DNA of 59,424 nucleotides from Anaeromicropila populeti (lineage in GTDB: Bacteria; Bacillota; Clostridia; Lachnospirales; Lachnospiraceae): assembly GCF_900112775.1 (NCBI RefSeq), contig NZ_FOYZ01000020.1:1-59424 (forward strand), given 5' to 3'. A program made the position numbers and the translations under genes. Below are positions 6,632 to 15,245 of this stretch, in pieces; positions within the stretch are counted from its first letter, which is position 1; each line of letters opens with the position of its first letter. The notes under the pieces are model-generated. The model did no database searches. It was not told the DNA's origin and saw only the letters and a program-made list of their open reading frames with translations.

Positions 6632-9177
6632 TGTACAGTAAAGAAAAAGCAGAACATGTAGTGCGTTTTATTCATTGCTTAAACCACACCAAAGGACAAT
6701 GGCGTGGACTCCCTTTTGACCTCCTGCCTTGGCAGGATAAAATTATTCGAGACGTATTTGGGACTGTAAAAGCGAATGGGTATCGTCAGTACAATACGGC
6801 TTATGTGGAAATTCCTAAAAAAAATGGAAAGCAGTTAGAGGTAAACACAGTAATTCCGACACCAGATGGATTTACGACAATGGGAAATCTTAAGGTGGGA
6901 GATTTTGTTTTGGATGAAACAGGAAAGCCTTGTCATGTAGTTGCGTTTAGTGAAATAGATGATACGGAGCAAGCTTATCGGATACATTTTCGGGATGGAA
7001 GTAGTATTGTTGCTGGTGCAAGACATTTATGGAAGGTGCAGGTAACCAATAATGGAAAAAGAGAAAAAATAATATCCACAGAAGAAATGTATGAAAAACA
7101 GAAAAGAAAAAATAATCAGGAGAACAGAGCACTTTTTCGAATTCCGATAGCAGGTGCTTTTTTACTGTCAGAAAAAACATTGCCAATTGATCCGTATTTA
7201 TATGGCTTTTGGATCGGAAACGGAAATGCAGTTAAGCCAGAAATAACCGTTATGAGGGATGACGTGGAAGAAGTCAAAAGAAATATTCCCTACCCGATTC
7301 AAAAACAGTATCAACAAGCTGGACATAGTGATATATTGGTTTATCAAGAATTAAAGTCTGTTTTAGTAAGAGATTTTACCAAAAAAAGAATTCCCATTCG
7401 CTATCGGAGGGCGTCTATTTCACAGAGAAAACGTCTTTTGAATGGGCTCATGGATTCGGATGGCTGTATCAGTACAGTAAGAGGACAGTCTGTCTATGTA
7501 ACCATACTTCCTGAGTTAGCAGAAGAGGTTCAAGATTTATTATGGTCATTAGGAATAAAAAATACAAGGAAAACAACTCCTTCTACAAGGTTTGGCATAC
7601 CTACTGGAGAGACGTGTTATTTGATTCGGTTTACCGCTTTTGAGGATCAGATGATTTCAGGTCTGGAGAGAAAAGAAAAGGGTAAGAGAAAAAGAAATCC
7701 AAGAAGCTGCTCGCATTTTCATTATATTTCATATATTGAGAAGGCAGAAAAATGTAAAATGCGGTGTATTCAGGTGGATAGTCCATCTAGATTATATCTA
7801 GCTGGAAGGTCAATGATACCAACACATAATAGTGAGCTTGCCGCAGCGGTTGCTCTGTATATGACTTGTGGGGATGGAGAGTGGGGAGCAGAAGTCTATG
7901 GGTGTGCTTCTGATAGGCAACAAGCATCTATTGTATTTGATGTAGCGGTTGACATGGTAGAGCAATGTCCTGCTCTTAAAAAAAGAATTAAACCTATCAT
8001 GTCTGTAAAAAGGCTTGTATATAAACCAACTAATAGTTATTATCAAGTATTATCGGCAGAGGCGTACACTAAGCATGGATTAAATGTCCACGCAGTTATT
8101 TTTGACGAACTCCATAGTCAGCCAAATAGAGAACTGTTTGATGTTATGACAAAAGGTTCTGGGGATGCCAGAACGCAACCGTTGTATTTTTTGATTACGA
8201 CAGCTGGTACAGACAGACATTCCATTTGTTATGAACAGCATCAAAAGGCAGAGGATATCAGTCTAGGAAGAAAAGTGGATCCAACCTTTTATCCTGTTAT
8301 TTACGGAATTTGTGATGAGGAAGACTGGGGAAGTGAGGACAGTTGGTACAAAGCAAATCCTTCTCTTGGGCATACCATTGATATAGAAAAAGTACGTAAT
8401 GCTTATCTTAGTGCCAAAGAAAACCCTGCAGAAGAGAATATCTTTCGGCAGCTACGTCTAAATCAGTGGGTGAAGCAGTCTACTCGTTGGATGCCAATGG
8501 AAAAATGGGACAAGTGTGCCTTCTCCATTGATAGGGAATCTCTCAAAGGCAGGGAGTGTTATGGCGGGTTGGATTTGAGCAGCACGACGGATATTACGGC
8601 ATTTGTATTACTATTTCCACCAAGAAATGCAGATGAGAAATATATTATTCTACCGTACTTTTGGATACCGGAAGAGAATATGAAGTTACGTGTAAAACGT
8701 GATCACGTTCCTTATGACATTTGGGAACAGCAAGGATTTTTGAAAACAACAGAAGGAAATGTGATTCACTATGGGTTTATTGAAAAATTTATTGAAGAAT
8801 TAGGTATGCTGTACCATATCAAAGAGATTGCGTTTGACCGCTGGGGAGCCGTGCAGATGGTTCAAAATTTAGAGGGTATGGGATTTACCGTTGTGCCTTT
8901 TGGTCAGGGATACAAGGATATGTCACCGCCGAGCAAGGAACTGATGAAATTAACATTTGAGGAGAAGTTGGCACATGGAGGGCATATGGTGCTTCGGTGG
9001 ATGATGGATAACATCTTTATTAAGCAAGACCCAGCGGGGAATATAAAGCCTGATAAGGAGAAATCTACGGAGAAGATTGATGGTGCAGTAGCTACCATTA
9101 TGGCACTGGATCGAGCAATTCGCAATACAGGTAATTCTGGGAGTGTATATGATGACAGAGGTGTTTTAGTGTTTTAA
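6631..9177 (+). CDS. terL: Phage terminase large subunit interrupted by an intein
   Basis: 848 residues as translated; 515 after removal of a 333-residue intein. The packaging ATPase Walker A motif is cut between K67 and the following Ser: after splicing it reads IPKKNGKSELAAAVAL. Walker B is VIFDELH. The C-terminal nuclease has GGLDLSSTTD and a late Asp in KIDGAVATIMALD. The protein should cleave concatemeric DNA and pump it into proheads with TerS and portal. The GTG start follows GGGAGGTGG and overlaps terS by one base. The unspliced protein should lack a working P-loop, so packaging would depend on splicing. Confidence 0.95.
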   Translation: MYSKEKAEHVVRFIHCLNHTKGQWRGLPFDLLPWQDKIIRDVFGTVKANGYRQYNTAYVEIPKKNGKQLEVNTVIPTPDGFTTMGNLKVGDFVLDETGKPCHVVAFSEIDDTEQAYRIHFRDGSSIVAGARHLWKVQVTNNGKREKIISTEEMYEKQKRKNNQENRALFRIPIAGAFLLSEKTLPIDPYLYGFWIGNGNAVKPEITVMRDDVEEVKRNIPYPIQKQYQQAGHSDILVYQELKSVLVRDFTKKRIPIRYRRASISQRKRLLNGLMDSDGCISTVRGQSVYVTILPELAEEVQDLLWSLGIKNTRKTTPSTRFGIPTGETCYLIRFTAFEDQMISGLERKEKGKRKRNPRSCSHFHYISYIEKAEKCKMRCIQVDSPSRLYLAGRSMIPTHNSELAAAVALYMTCGDGEWGAEVYGCASDRQQASIVFDVAVDMVEQCPALKKRIKPIMSVKRLVYKPTNSYYQVLSAEAYTKHGLNVHAVIFDELHSQPNRELFDVMTKGSGDARTQPLYFLITTAGTDRHSICYEQHQKAEDISLGRKVDPTFYPVIYGICDEEDWGSEDSWYKANPSLGHTIDIEKVRNAYLSAKENPAEENIFRQLRLNQWVKQSTRWMPMEKWDKCAFSIDRESLKGRECYGGLDLSSTTDITAFVLLFPPRNADEKYIILPYFWIPEENMKLRVKRDHVPYDIWEQQGFLKTTEGNVIHYGFIEKFIEELGMLYHIKEIAFDRWGAVQMVQNLEGMGFTVVPFGQGYKDMSPPSKELMKLTFEEKLAHGGHMVLRWMMDNIFIKQDPAGNIKPDKEKSTEKIDGAVATIMALDRAIRNTGNSGSVYDDRGVLVF
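6832..7830 (+). mobile_element. Intein with LAGLIDADG homing endonuclease in the TerL P-loop
   Basis: Residues 68-400 of the reading frame. Block A is NTVIPTPDGF...LKVGDFV, block B is GSSIVAGARHLWKV, and block F/G is LYLAGRSMIPTHN followed by Ser+1. The endonuclease has LYGFWIGNGN and LLNGLMDSDG. The first residue is Gln, not Cys or Ser. The Thr of the usual block B TxxH is Gly (GARH). The acidic residue expected in the first LAGLIDADG helix (GDG) is Asn (GNG), so cleavage may be reduced or limited to one strand. The conserved penultimate His and terminal Asn are present. Its reading frame is intact. Confidence 0.93.
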
Positions 9178-9329
9178 TGTAACCAATTTTTATGGAATAC
9201 TATGTGTAAAGAATATATAGGGAATGGTTATCAATGTCTTATAGATTTTGTAGTGCCTTTAGGACTGCATATTTTTCTGGCTTAAATTTAGGAAATGCTT
9301 GTGAAAATAAAAAATCTATTTGGATAAAA

Positions 9330-9368
9330 AATAATAGAGCATTTTTAATATATAAACGCTCTATTATT
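9330..9368 (-). terminator. Terminator of the zinc-ribbon gene, possibly bidirectional
   Basis: AATAATAGAGC (9330-9340) pairs perfectly with GCTCTATTATT (9358-9368) around a 17-base loop. On the minus strand the stem is followed by a T-run. It separates the antisense zinc-ribbon gene from terL. Confidence 0.75.
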
Positions 9369-9379
9369 TTACACTAATA

Positions 9380-9592
9380 TTAAATGTCATTTTTGCTAAA
9401 CTTTGCTCCACAGCTACTACATTTGTTATTAAATACAGTATATTTGTTGCAATTAGGACATTTTTGTCCTTTTCCACCTTTACCACTATTGGAAGGTACA
9501 GTCATTTCATAGTTACATTTTGTGCATTTTCTTCCAGTAGCTGTCTCAAAAAAAGTGTATTGATTGCAATTAGGACATAGTTTTCCTGCCAT
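9380..9592 (-). CDS. Small double zinc-ribbon protein, antisense to the late operon
   Basis: A 70-residue protein made of zinc ribbons: LCPNCNQYTFFET with KCTKCNYEM, then KCPNCNKYTVF with KCSSCGAKF; a Ser/Gly-rich linker joins them. The start is set at 9592 because GGAGG lies seven bases upstream on the minus strand. It has its own promoter (9669-9697) and terminator (9330-9368) and is the only leftward gene in the prophage late region. This is the layout of a moron gene that can be expressed from the silent prophage. Function unknown; nucleic-acid or protein binding is likely. Confidence 0.8.
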   Translation of the reverse strand: MAGKLCPNCNQYTFFETATGRKCTKCNYEMTVPSNSGKGGKGQKCPNCNKYTVFNNKCSSCGAKFSKNDI

Positions 9593-9668
9593 TATATGAC
9601 CTCCATTCAAGCAATAAGTTAAGTTTTAATAGATAAATACATGAATATGTATATATGTATATATGTAT

Positions 9669-9697
9669 ATAATAGCTATTGCATCTTGTGATGTCAA
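9669..9697 (-). promoter_or_regulatory. Sigma-A promoter of the zinc-ribbon gene
   Basis: On the minus strand, TTGACA (complement of 9692-9697), a 17-base spacer, then TATTAT (complement of 9669-9674). Nearby 9648-9672 is a TATATG-type microsatellite lying in the leader. Confidence 0.75.
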
Positions 9698-9750
9698 TAT
9701 TTATATAAAAAGTAATAAAATAACTTTTATTATTTAGGGGGTGTAAGCCT

Positions 9751-11055
9751 GTGGTACTTAGTTCCATATTTGGAATTACTAAAGCAAGAGATAAACCAAT
9801 CAATCATTACGGTTCGGCTTATTCTTTTTTATTTGGTCGATCCACAAGCGGTAAATCGGTGGATGAACGAACGGCTATGCAGACTACGGCAGTGTATTCC
9901 TGTGTCAGGATTCTTGCAGAAGCGATTGCATCCTTGCCACTTCATATTTATAAATATAGTGATACGGGAAAAGAAATGGTGTATGACCATCCCTTGTATT
10001 CTATTCTTCATAATGAACCAAACAACGAGATGACTTCTTTTGTGTTTCGAGAGACACTGATGAGTCATCTTTTAATTTGGGGAAATGCATATGCACAGGT
10101 TATTCGAGATGGAGGAGGCAGGGTAATTGGTTTATACCCTTTGTTACCCAATAAAGTTGAAGTGGAACGGGGTGGAAATGGTCAGCTTTTTTATATCTAC
10201 TCCAAAGATTCAGATGAAAATCCAAATTTTAAAAAAAATGGTGAGTTCTATTTAAAGCAAGAAGATGTTCTTCATATACCGGGTCTTGGTTTTGATGGGT
10301 TAGTAGGATATTCGCCCATAGCCATGGCAAAGAATGCCGTAGGAATGACACTTGCATGTGAAGAATACGGTGCCAGTTTCTTTGCCAATGGTGCCAATCC
10401 AGGAGGAGTATTGGAACATCCTGGAGTGTTAAAAGATCCCAAAAAGGTGAGAGATTCTTGGAATTCTGTATATCGTGGGACAAACAATGCCCATAAAGTA
10501 GCGGTTCTGGAGGAGGGGATGAAGTACCAACAGATTGGCATTCCGCCGGAAGAAGCACAATTTTTAGAGACAAGGAAGTTTCAAATTAATGAAGTTGCCA
10601 GATTATATCGAATCCCACCACATCTGGTTGGAGATTTGGAGAAATCCAGTTTTTCTAACATTGAGCAGCAATCGCTGGAGTTTGTGAAATACACACTTGA
10701 CCCTTGGGTAATCCGTTGGGAGCAGTCTTTACAAAAGGCATTACTGTTGCCCCAGGAAAAACAGGAGTACTTCATCAAATTTAACGTGGATGGTTTGTTG
10801 AGAGGGGATTATCAGAGCCGAATGAATGGATATGCCATCGGAATTCAAAATGGTTTTTTATCACCAAACGATGTCAGAAAATTAGAAAACCTAAATCCTA
10901 TTCCAGAAGCAGAAGGAGGGAATCTGTATCTGATTAACGGAAATATGACCAAATTGAAAGAAGCAGGAGCGTTTGCAGAGGATACGATTTCTCAAAAAAG
11001 TATAGACGTAGAAGAAAACAATGCAGCAAAACAGAATAGGAGGAGACAGCAATGA
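9751..11055 (+). CDS. Phage portal protein (HK97/SPP1-like)
   Basis: A 434-residue protein forming the dodecameric ring at the packaging vertex, binding terminase and head connectors. Family hallmarks are the AVYSCVRILAEAIASLPLHIY helix near residues 47-67, VLHIPGLGFDGLVGYSPIAMA in the middle and FSNIEQQSLEFVKYTLDPWV toward the end. The C-terminus is polar and Gln/Arg-rich. GTG is the start, with AGGGGGTG upstream. It overlaps the protease gene by 4 bases (ATGA), typical of coupled head genes. Confidence 0.93.
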   Translation: MVLSSIFGITKARDKPINHYGSAYSFLFGRSTSGKSVDERTAMQTTAVYSCVRILAEAIASLPLHIYKYSDTGKEMVYDHPLYSILHNEPNNEMTSFVFRETLMSHLLIWGNAYAQVIRDGGGRVIGLYPLLPNKVEVERGGNGQLFYIYSKDSDENPNFKKNGEFYLKQEDVLHIPGLGFDGLVGYSPIAMAKNAVGMTLACEEYGASFFANGANPGGVLEHPGVLKDPKKVRDSWNSVYRGTNNAHKVAVLEEGMKYQQIGIPPEEAQFLETRKFQINEVARLYRIPPHLVGDLEKSSFSNIEQQSLEFVKYTLDPWVIRWEQSLQKALLLPQEKQEYFIKFNVDGLLRGDYQSRMNGYAIGIQNGFLSPNDVRKLENLNPIPEAEGGNLYLINGNMTKLKEAGAFAEDTISQKSIDVEENNAAKQNRRRQQ

Positions 11056-11741
11056 AGCGTAAGTTTTGGAACTGGGTGAGGGATGAGGGGGAAAGGACCC
11101 TCTTTTTAAATGGGGAAATTTCGGATGAAACCTGGTTTGGGGATGAGGTAACACCTAAGCTGTTTCAAAAGGAGTTGAAAGCGGGAGAAGGAAACGTTAC
11201 CGTTTGGATTAACTCTCCTGGCGGGGACGTATTTGCGGCAGCACAAATTTATAATATGTTGATGGAGTATCCAGGAAACGTAATCGTAAAGATTGATAGT
11301 TTGGCGGCCAGTGCTGCTTCGGTAATTGCCATGGCAGGAACGGAGGTACAGATGTCACCAGTAGCTATGATGATGATTCATAATCCTATGACGATAGCCA
11401 TTGGAGATTCCATGGAAATGAAGAAAGCCATTGCCATGTTAGAGGAAGTAAAAGAAAGCATTTTAAATGCCTATGAGAGAAAAACGGAAATGAACCGTAC
11501 CAAACTTTCAAACCTGATGGATGCAGAAACCTGGTTTAATGCCAGAAAAGCAGTGGAGTTAGGGTTTGCAGATCAGATTCTTTTTGAAGGAGAAGAGTCG
11601 GCGGATTTGGAAGTAGAATCGTTCTTGTTTTCCAGAGCGGCGGTAACCAATTCGCTGCTTACCAGATTGGTTTCTAAACCGCAAGAGAACAAGACACCGA
11701 TTGAGCAATTAGAAAAAAGACTGAGTCTTATAGCACATTAG
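11052..11741 (+). CDS. ClpP-like prohead maturation protease
   Basis: A 229-residue serine protease of the ClpP/crotonase fold that trims the capsid scaffolding region. WINSPGGDV (52-60) is the oxyanion strand. The nucleophile is probably S87 in LAASAAS by spacing to MAG, and the His is H110 in MMIHNP. The family's acidic third residue lies in the following helical region. It is coupled to portal (4-base overlap) and followed by the capsid gene after 12 bases, the standard portal-protease-capsid order. Confidence 0.92.
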   Translation: MKRKFWNWVRDEGERTLFLNGEISDETWFGDEVTPKLFQKELKAGEGNVTVWINSPGGDVFAAAQIYNMLMEYPGNVIVKIDSLAASAASVIAMAGTEVQMSPVAMMMIHNPMTIAIGDSMEMKKAIAMLEEVKESILNAYERKTEMNRTKLSNLMDAETWFNARKAVELGFADQILFEGEESADLEVESFLFSRAAVTNSLLTRLVSKPQENKTPIEQLEKRLSLIAH

Positions 11742-11753
11742 GAGGAAATGTAG

Positions 11754-12950
11754 ATGAGTAATGTATTAGAATTAAGAGAAAAACGTGCAAAAGCGTGGGA
11801 GACAGCAAAGGCATTTTTAGATTCCAAAAGGGGGAGTGATGGCCTGCTCTCTGCAGAGGATACAGAAGTTTATGACCGAATGGAAGCAGATGTAGTGAAT
11901 TTGGGAAAGGAGATTGAACGTCTGGAGAGACAGACAGCAATTGATTTAGAATTGTCAAAGCCTACTAGTAAACCCATTACTAATCAGCCAAATGCAGAAT
12001 GTGGTGGTGTGATAAAAAAGGGAAGAGCATCTGACCAGTACAAAAAAGAGTTCTGGAATGCTATGCGAAAGAAGCAATATTTTGATGTCAGCAATACGCT
12101 TTCTGTTGGTACGGATGCAGAGGGAGGATATCTGGTTCCAGATGAATATGAAAGACAGCTGGTGCAGGGGTTAGAGGAAGAAAATTTCTTTCGAAGTCTT
12201 GCTACCACCATACAGACTTCTAGCGGGGATAGAAAAATCCCTATTTCAACGGGCAAGGGAGAGGCTAGTTGGATGGATGAGAATGGGCAGTTTCCAGAAT
12301 CAGAGGACAGTTTTGGACAGACTTCCATTAGTGCTTATAAGTTAGGAACTATGATTAAGGTATCCGACGAGCTGTTGCATGACAATGTATTTGACCTTGC
12401 AGGATATATTTCCAAGGAATTTGCAAGGAGGATTGCAACGAAAGAAGAAGAGGCTTTTTTTGTAGGAAATGGTGTGGGGAAACCAACTGGTATTTTTCAT
12501 GAAACGGGAGGAGCAGAAAATGGAGTCATTACCGCAGGAGCCAATCTTACGTTTGAGGATGTAATGGATCTTTTCTATTCTCTGCGAGCACCTTATCGGA
12601 AAAATGCAAAATGGATTTTAAATGATGCTACAGTAAAAGCTTTACGTAAATTAAAGGATGGTAACGGAAATTATATCTGGCAGCCAAGCGTTTCTGCCAA
12701 TATACCAGATATGATTCTAAACCGTCCTTATTTTACGTCTATTTTTGTACCAGAAGCGGAATCTGGAAAGAAAGCAATGGCTTTTGGAGATTTTAAATAT
12801 TACTGGATTGCGGATCGGGAGGGCAGAAGTTTCAAACGTTTAAATGAACTGTATGCTGCCACGGGACAGGTTGGTTTTCTGGCAAGTCAAAGAGTAGATG
12901 GAAAGTTAATTCTTTCAGAAGCAGTGAAAACCTTAACGATGAAAAGCTAG
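11754..12950 (+). CDS. Major capsid protein (HK97 fold)
   Basis: A 398-residue shell protein. The first ~100 residues (AKAWETAKAFLDSKRG..., charged and helical) form the scaffolding delta-domain expected to be cut by the preceding protease. The mature part starts near YFDVSNTLSVGTDAEGGYLV, with typical ISAYKLGTMIKVSDELL and FFVGNGVGKPTGIF strands and helices. AGGAGG lies just upstream of the ATG. Between protease and connector, exactly where HK97-type phages place it. Confidence 0.95.
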   Translation: MSNVLELREKRAKAWETAKAFLDSKRGSDGLLSAEDTEVYDRMEADVVNLGKEIERLERQTAIDLELSKPTSKPITNQPNAECGGVIKKGRASDQYKKEFWNAMRKKQYFDVSNTLSVGTDAEGGYLVPDEYERQLVQGLEEENFFRSLATTIQTSSGDRKIPISTGKGEASWMDENGQFPESEDSFGQTSISAYKLGTMIKVSDELLHDNVFDLAGYISKEFARRIATKEEEAFFVGNGVGKPTGIFHETGGAENGVITAGANLTFEDVMDLFYSLRAPYRKNAKWILNDATVKALRKLKDGNGNYIWQPSVSANIPDMILNRPYFTSIFVPEAESGKKAMAFGDFKYYWIADREGRSFKRLNELYAATGQVGFLASQRVDGKLILSEAVKTLTMKS

Positions 12951-12961
12951 GAGGAAACGGT

Positions 12962-13237
12962 ATGGTGATTACTCTGGAAGAGGCAAAAGCCTATCTTCGT
13001 GTGGATACAGAAGAAGAAGATACCCTTCTATTATTGTTGCTTGCAACAGCGGAAACCCTTTGTTTTGGCATTCTGAGAAAAGAAGTGGATGAGAGAGAAA
13101 AACCATCCGAACCAGTAAGGACTGCCATTTTGTATGGAACCTCTTATTTATATGAAAACCGAGAGAACGCAGATTTTAAGGAATTAACACTTACCTTGAA
13201 ATGTTTGCTGTTTGGGGAACGGGAGGATGTATTTTAA
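12962..13237 (+). CDS. Head-tail connector (gp6-like) protein
   Basis: A 91-residue protein of the Phage_gp6/DNA-packaging connector type: MVITLEEAKAYLRVDTEEEDTLL at the N-terminus, then a helix and GTSYLYENRENADF. It forms the first adaptor ring under the portal. AGGAGG precedes the ATG 11 bases after the capsid stop. Its stop overlaps the next start by one base (TAATG). Confidence 0.88.
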   Translation: MVITLEEAKAYLRVDTEEEDTLLLLLLATAETLCFGILRKEVDEREKPSEPVRTAILYGTSYLYENRENADFKELTLTLKCLLFGEREDVF

Positions 13238-13569
13238 TGAAAATCGGGCAATGGAGAAACCGCATTCTGATTCAGAAAAGTGTACCTGAAAAAGATATGG
13301 AAGGAAATCATGTGTTAAGTTGGAGAGACTTCTATTCCTGTGCAGCTTATGTGAATCATTTGTCAGGAGCCGAGTACTGGGCAGCCGCACAGGCAAATGC
13401 ACAGCAGGAGTTGTGTTTTGTCATTCGCTTTTGCAGAGAAGTAAAAGAACTGGATACTCAGCATTATCGAATTATATTTGGTGGAAAACCTTATAACATT
13501 ACTCTGGTGGATCTGGTTCAGTTTCAAAATAAAGTAATGAAGCTTCGAGCTTCCTTGGAAAAGAGGTGA
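13237..13569 (+). CDS. Head closure / head-tail adaptor protein
   Basis: A 110-residue protein of the SPP1 gp16-like family: beta-rich, beginning MKIGQWRNRILIQKSV, with AAYVNHLSGAEYWAAAQANAQQELCFVIRF in the centre. The ATG at 13237 overlaps the previous stop and is preferred to upstream in-frame codons because GGGAGG lies before it. It closes the portal channel and docks the tail. Confidence 0.88.
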   Translation: MKIGQWRNRILIQKSVPEKDMEGNHVLSWRDFYSCAAYVNHLSGAEYWAAAQANAQQELCFVIRFCREVKELDTQHYRIIFGGKPYNITLVDLVQFQNKVMKLRASLEKR

Positions 13570-13574
13570 CGGGT

Positions 13575-13955
13575 ATGGCAGAAAGAGTAAACATTACGGA
13601 AATGGCAGATGCGATTCAGGAAGGGCTGTTGGAATATTCTCATCTTGCGGCCAATACCATGAAAGATTGTGTGAAGCAGGCAAGTACAGTTGTTAAAAAA
13701 GAGATAAAAGCCAATGCGCCAGTAAAAACAGGTCAGTATCAAAAAAGCTGGAAGGTATCCAAACAAAGGGAAACCAGTACTTCCTTGCACATGGCCGTTC
13801 ATAGTAAAAACAGGCATCAGCTGGCACATTTGCTGGAAAAAGGGCATGTTAAGCGGGGAGGCGGAAGGGTACAGGAGTTTCCACATATTGCTCCAGCAGA
13901 AGAAAAAGGAAGGCAGAAGCTAACCGAAGGGCTACAAAGGGGGTTGCAAAGGTGA
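13575..13955 (+). CDS. HK97 gp10-like tail-completion protein
   Basis: 126 residues. ANAPVKTGQYQKSWKV and HLLEKGHVKRGGGRV are hallmarks of the HK97 gp10 family, which acts at the head-tail joint. The ATG at 13575 sits 6 bases after AAGAGGTG; an in-frame GTG at 13566 is less well placed. Its stop overlaps the next GTG. Confidence 0.87.
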   Translation: MAERVNITEMADAIQEGLLEYSHLAANTMKDCVKQASTVVKKEIKANAPVKTGQYQKSWKVSKQRETSTSLHMAVHSKNRHQLAHLLEKGHVKRGGGRVQEFPHIAPAEEKGRQKLTEGLQRGLQR

Positions 13956-14269
13956 ATCATGAAGAGGTAATGCAGATGGTGGAGGAAATGAAACTACCCA
14001 GTGCGTATCATCATTTTGTGGAAGGAGAATCTCCAGAGCCGCCATTTTTTGTGTTTTCTTATGCAAAAACCAATCCATTTGCAGCGGATGGAACGCTGTA
14101 TTATCAGAGAAATCGTTTTAAAATTGAATTGTATACCAATCGAAAGTCCATCAAAACAGAAGATCAGATTGAAACCGTGCTGGAAAGGTATGGTATTTTT
14201 TATGTCAAAAGCGAAATATGGATTGCCTCAGAACGTCTGTATGAAGTGCTTTATGAAATGGAGGTGTAA
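13952..14269 (+). CDS. Probable tail terminator protein
   Basis: A 105-residue protein without a motif I can name. Position (between gp10-like and tail tube genes), size and an alpha/beta pattern (FFVFSYAKTNPFAADG, FKIELYTNRKS, IETVLERYGI) fit tail terminators that cap the tube. The GTG start overlaps the previous TGA. Assigned mainly from gene order. Confidence 0.7.
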   Translation: MNHEEVMQMVEEMKLPSAYHHFVEGESPEPPFFVFSYAKTNPFAADGTLYYQRNRFKIELYTNRKSIKTEDQIETVLERYGIFYVKSEIWIASERLYEVLYEMEV

Positions 14270-14272
14270 AGT

Positions 14273-14857
14273 ATGCCAAATAAAGTAAAGTTTAACATTT
14301 GTAATGTTTATTATGCACCTATTGTAATTAGTGTAGATCGTTCGGTTACATTTGGATTGCCTGTCGCTATGCCAGGGGCAGTATCCATTGCGCTGGATCC
14401 AAATGGGGAACCAGAATCCTTTTATGCGGATGGAGTGGAGTACTATATCATTAATAATAACATGGGATACAGTGGTGATTTGGAACTTGCCATGATTCCA
14501 GAGTCTTTCCGTACAGAAATCTTAAAAGAAGAGGCAGATGATAATTATGTTTTAGTTGAAAATGCAAATGCCGAAACAGGTAGTTTTGCACTCTTGTTTG
14601 AGTTTGATGGAGACGTCAAGAAAATTCGTCATGTTCTGTATAACTGTTCTGCTTCCCGTCCCAAAATTGAATCCAAAACCAATGAGGAGTCCAGAGAAGT
14701 ACAGACAGAGACAGTAACCATTCAGGCAAGACCGATGGCAAACGGTTATGTAAAGGCAAAAACAGGGGATAAGACAAATTCTTCTGTTTATGCAGACTGG
14801 TATAAAGCCGTATATTTGCCAACAGCTATAACAGAAGCAGCAGAAGTAGAGGGTTAG
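14273..14857 (+). CDS. Major tail (tube) protein, phi13-like
   Basis: A 194-residue beta-rich protein: MPNKVKFNICNVYYAPI, ALDPNGEPESFYADG, YYIINNNMGYSGDLEL and the late TETVTIQARPMANGYVKAKTG are typical of phi13-type tube proteins. It forms stacked hexamer rings around the tape measure. It lies directly before the two tail-chaperone frames, as in most siphoviruses. Confidence 0.88.
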   Translation: MPNKVKFNICNVYYAPIVISVDRSVTFGLPVAMPGAVSIALDPNGEPESFYADGVEYYIINNNMGYSGDLELAMIPESFRTEILKEEADDNYVLVENANAETGSFALLFEFDGDVKKIRHVLYNCSASRPKIESKTNEESREVQTETVTIQARPMANGYVKAKTGDKTNSSVYADWYKAVYLPTAITEAAEVEG

Positions 14858-14867
14858 GAGGAGAAGA

Positions 14868-15245
14868 ATGAGCATTCAAAAGAAGATTGAAATTGATGGC
14901 AGGGAAGTGGTGTTTAAGGCTTCCGCCGCCATTCCAAGAATCTACCGTTTGAAGTTCCACCGAGATATTTATAAGGATTTACGCTTATTAGAACAGAGTA
15001 TGAAAGCTTCAGATGAAGAAGAATCCGCATTGGATGTATTTAGTCTGGAATTATTCGAAAACATTGCCTTTATCATGGCTAAGCATGCAGATCCGACTAT
15101 TCCAGATACACCAGAAGAGTGGCTGGATTATTTTAATACGTTTTCCATTTATCAGGTCCTTCCTCGTTTGATTGAACTTTGGGGATTAAATGTGGAGACG
15201 GAAGTGGAGGCAAAAAAAAAGTTCGTCCCACGGAGCGGGAGATGA
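14868..15245 (+). CDS. Tail assembly chaperone, short form (gpG-like)
   Basis: A 125-residue protein with a helical core (IPRIYRLKFHRDIYKDLRLLEQSM, LELFENIAFIMAKHAD). It binds the tape measure during tail assembly. AGGAGG precedes the ATG. Near the end the gene carries the slippery A AAA AAG at 15215-15221; without slippage the protein ends KKKFVPRSGR. Confidence 0.85.
   Translation: MSIQKKIEIDGREVVFKASAAIPRIYRLKFHRDIYKDLRLLEQSMKASDEEESALDVFSLELFENIAFIMAKHADPTIPDTPEEWLDYFNTFSIYQVLPRLIELWGLNVETEVEAKKKFVPRSGR

Noticed and set aside
9648-9672. Repeat array or origin at the TATATG microsatellite
   Set aside because: Only a short AT-rich run in the leader of the zinc-ribbon gene; no iteron-like structure.
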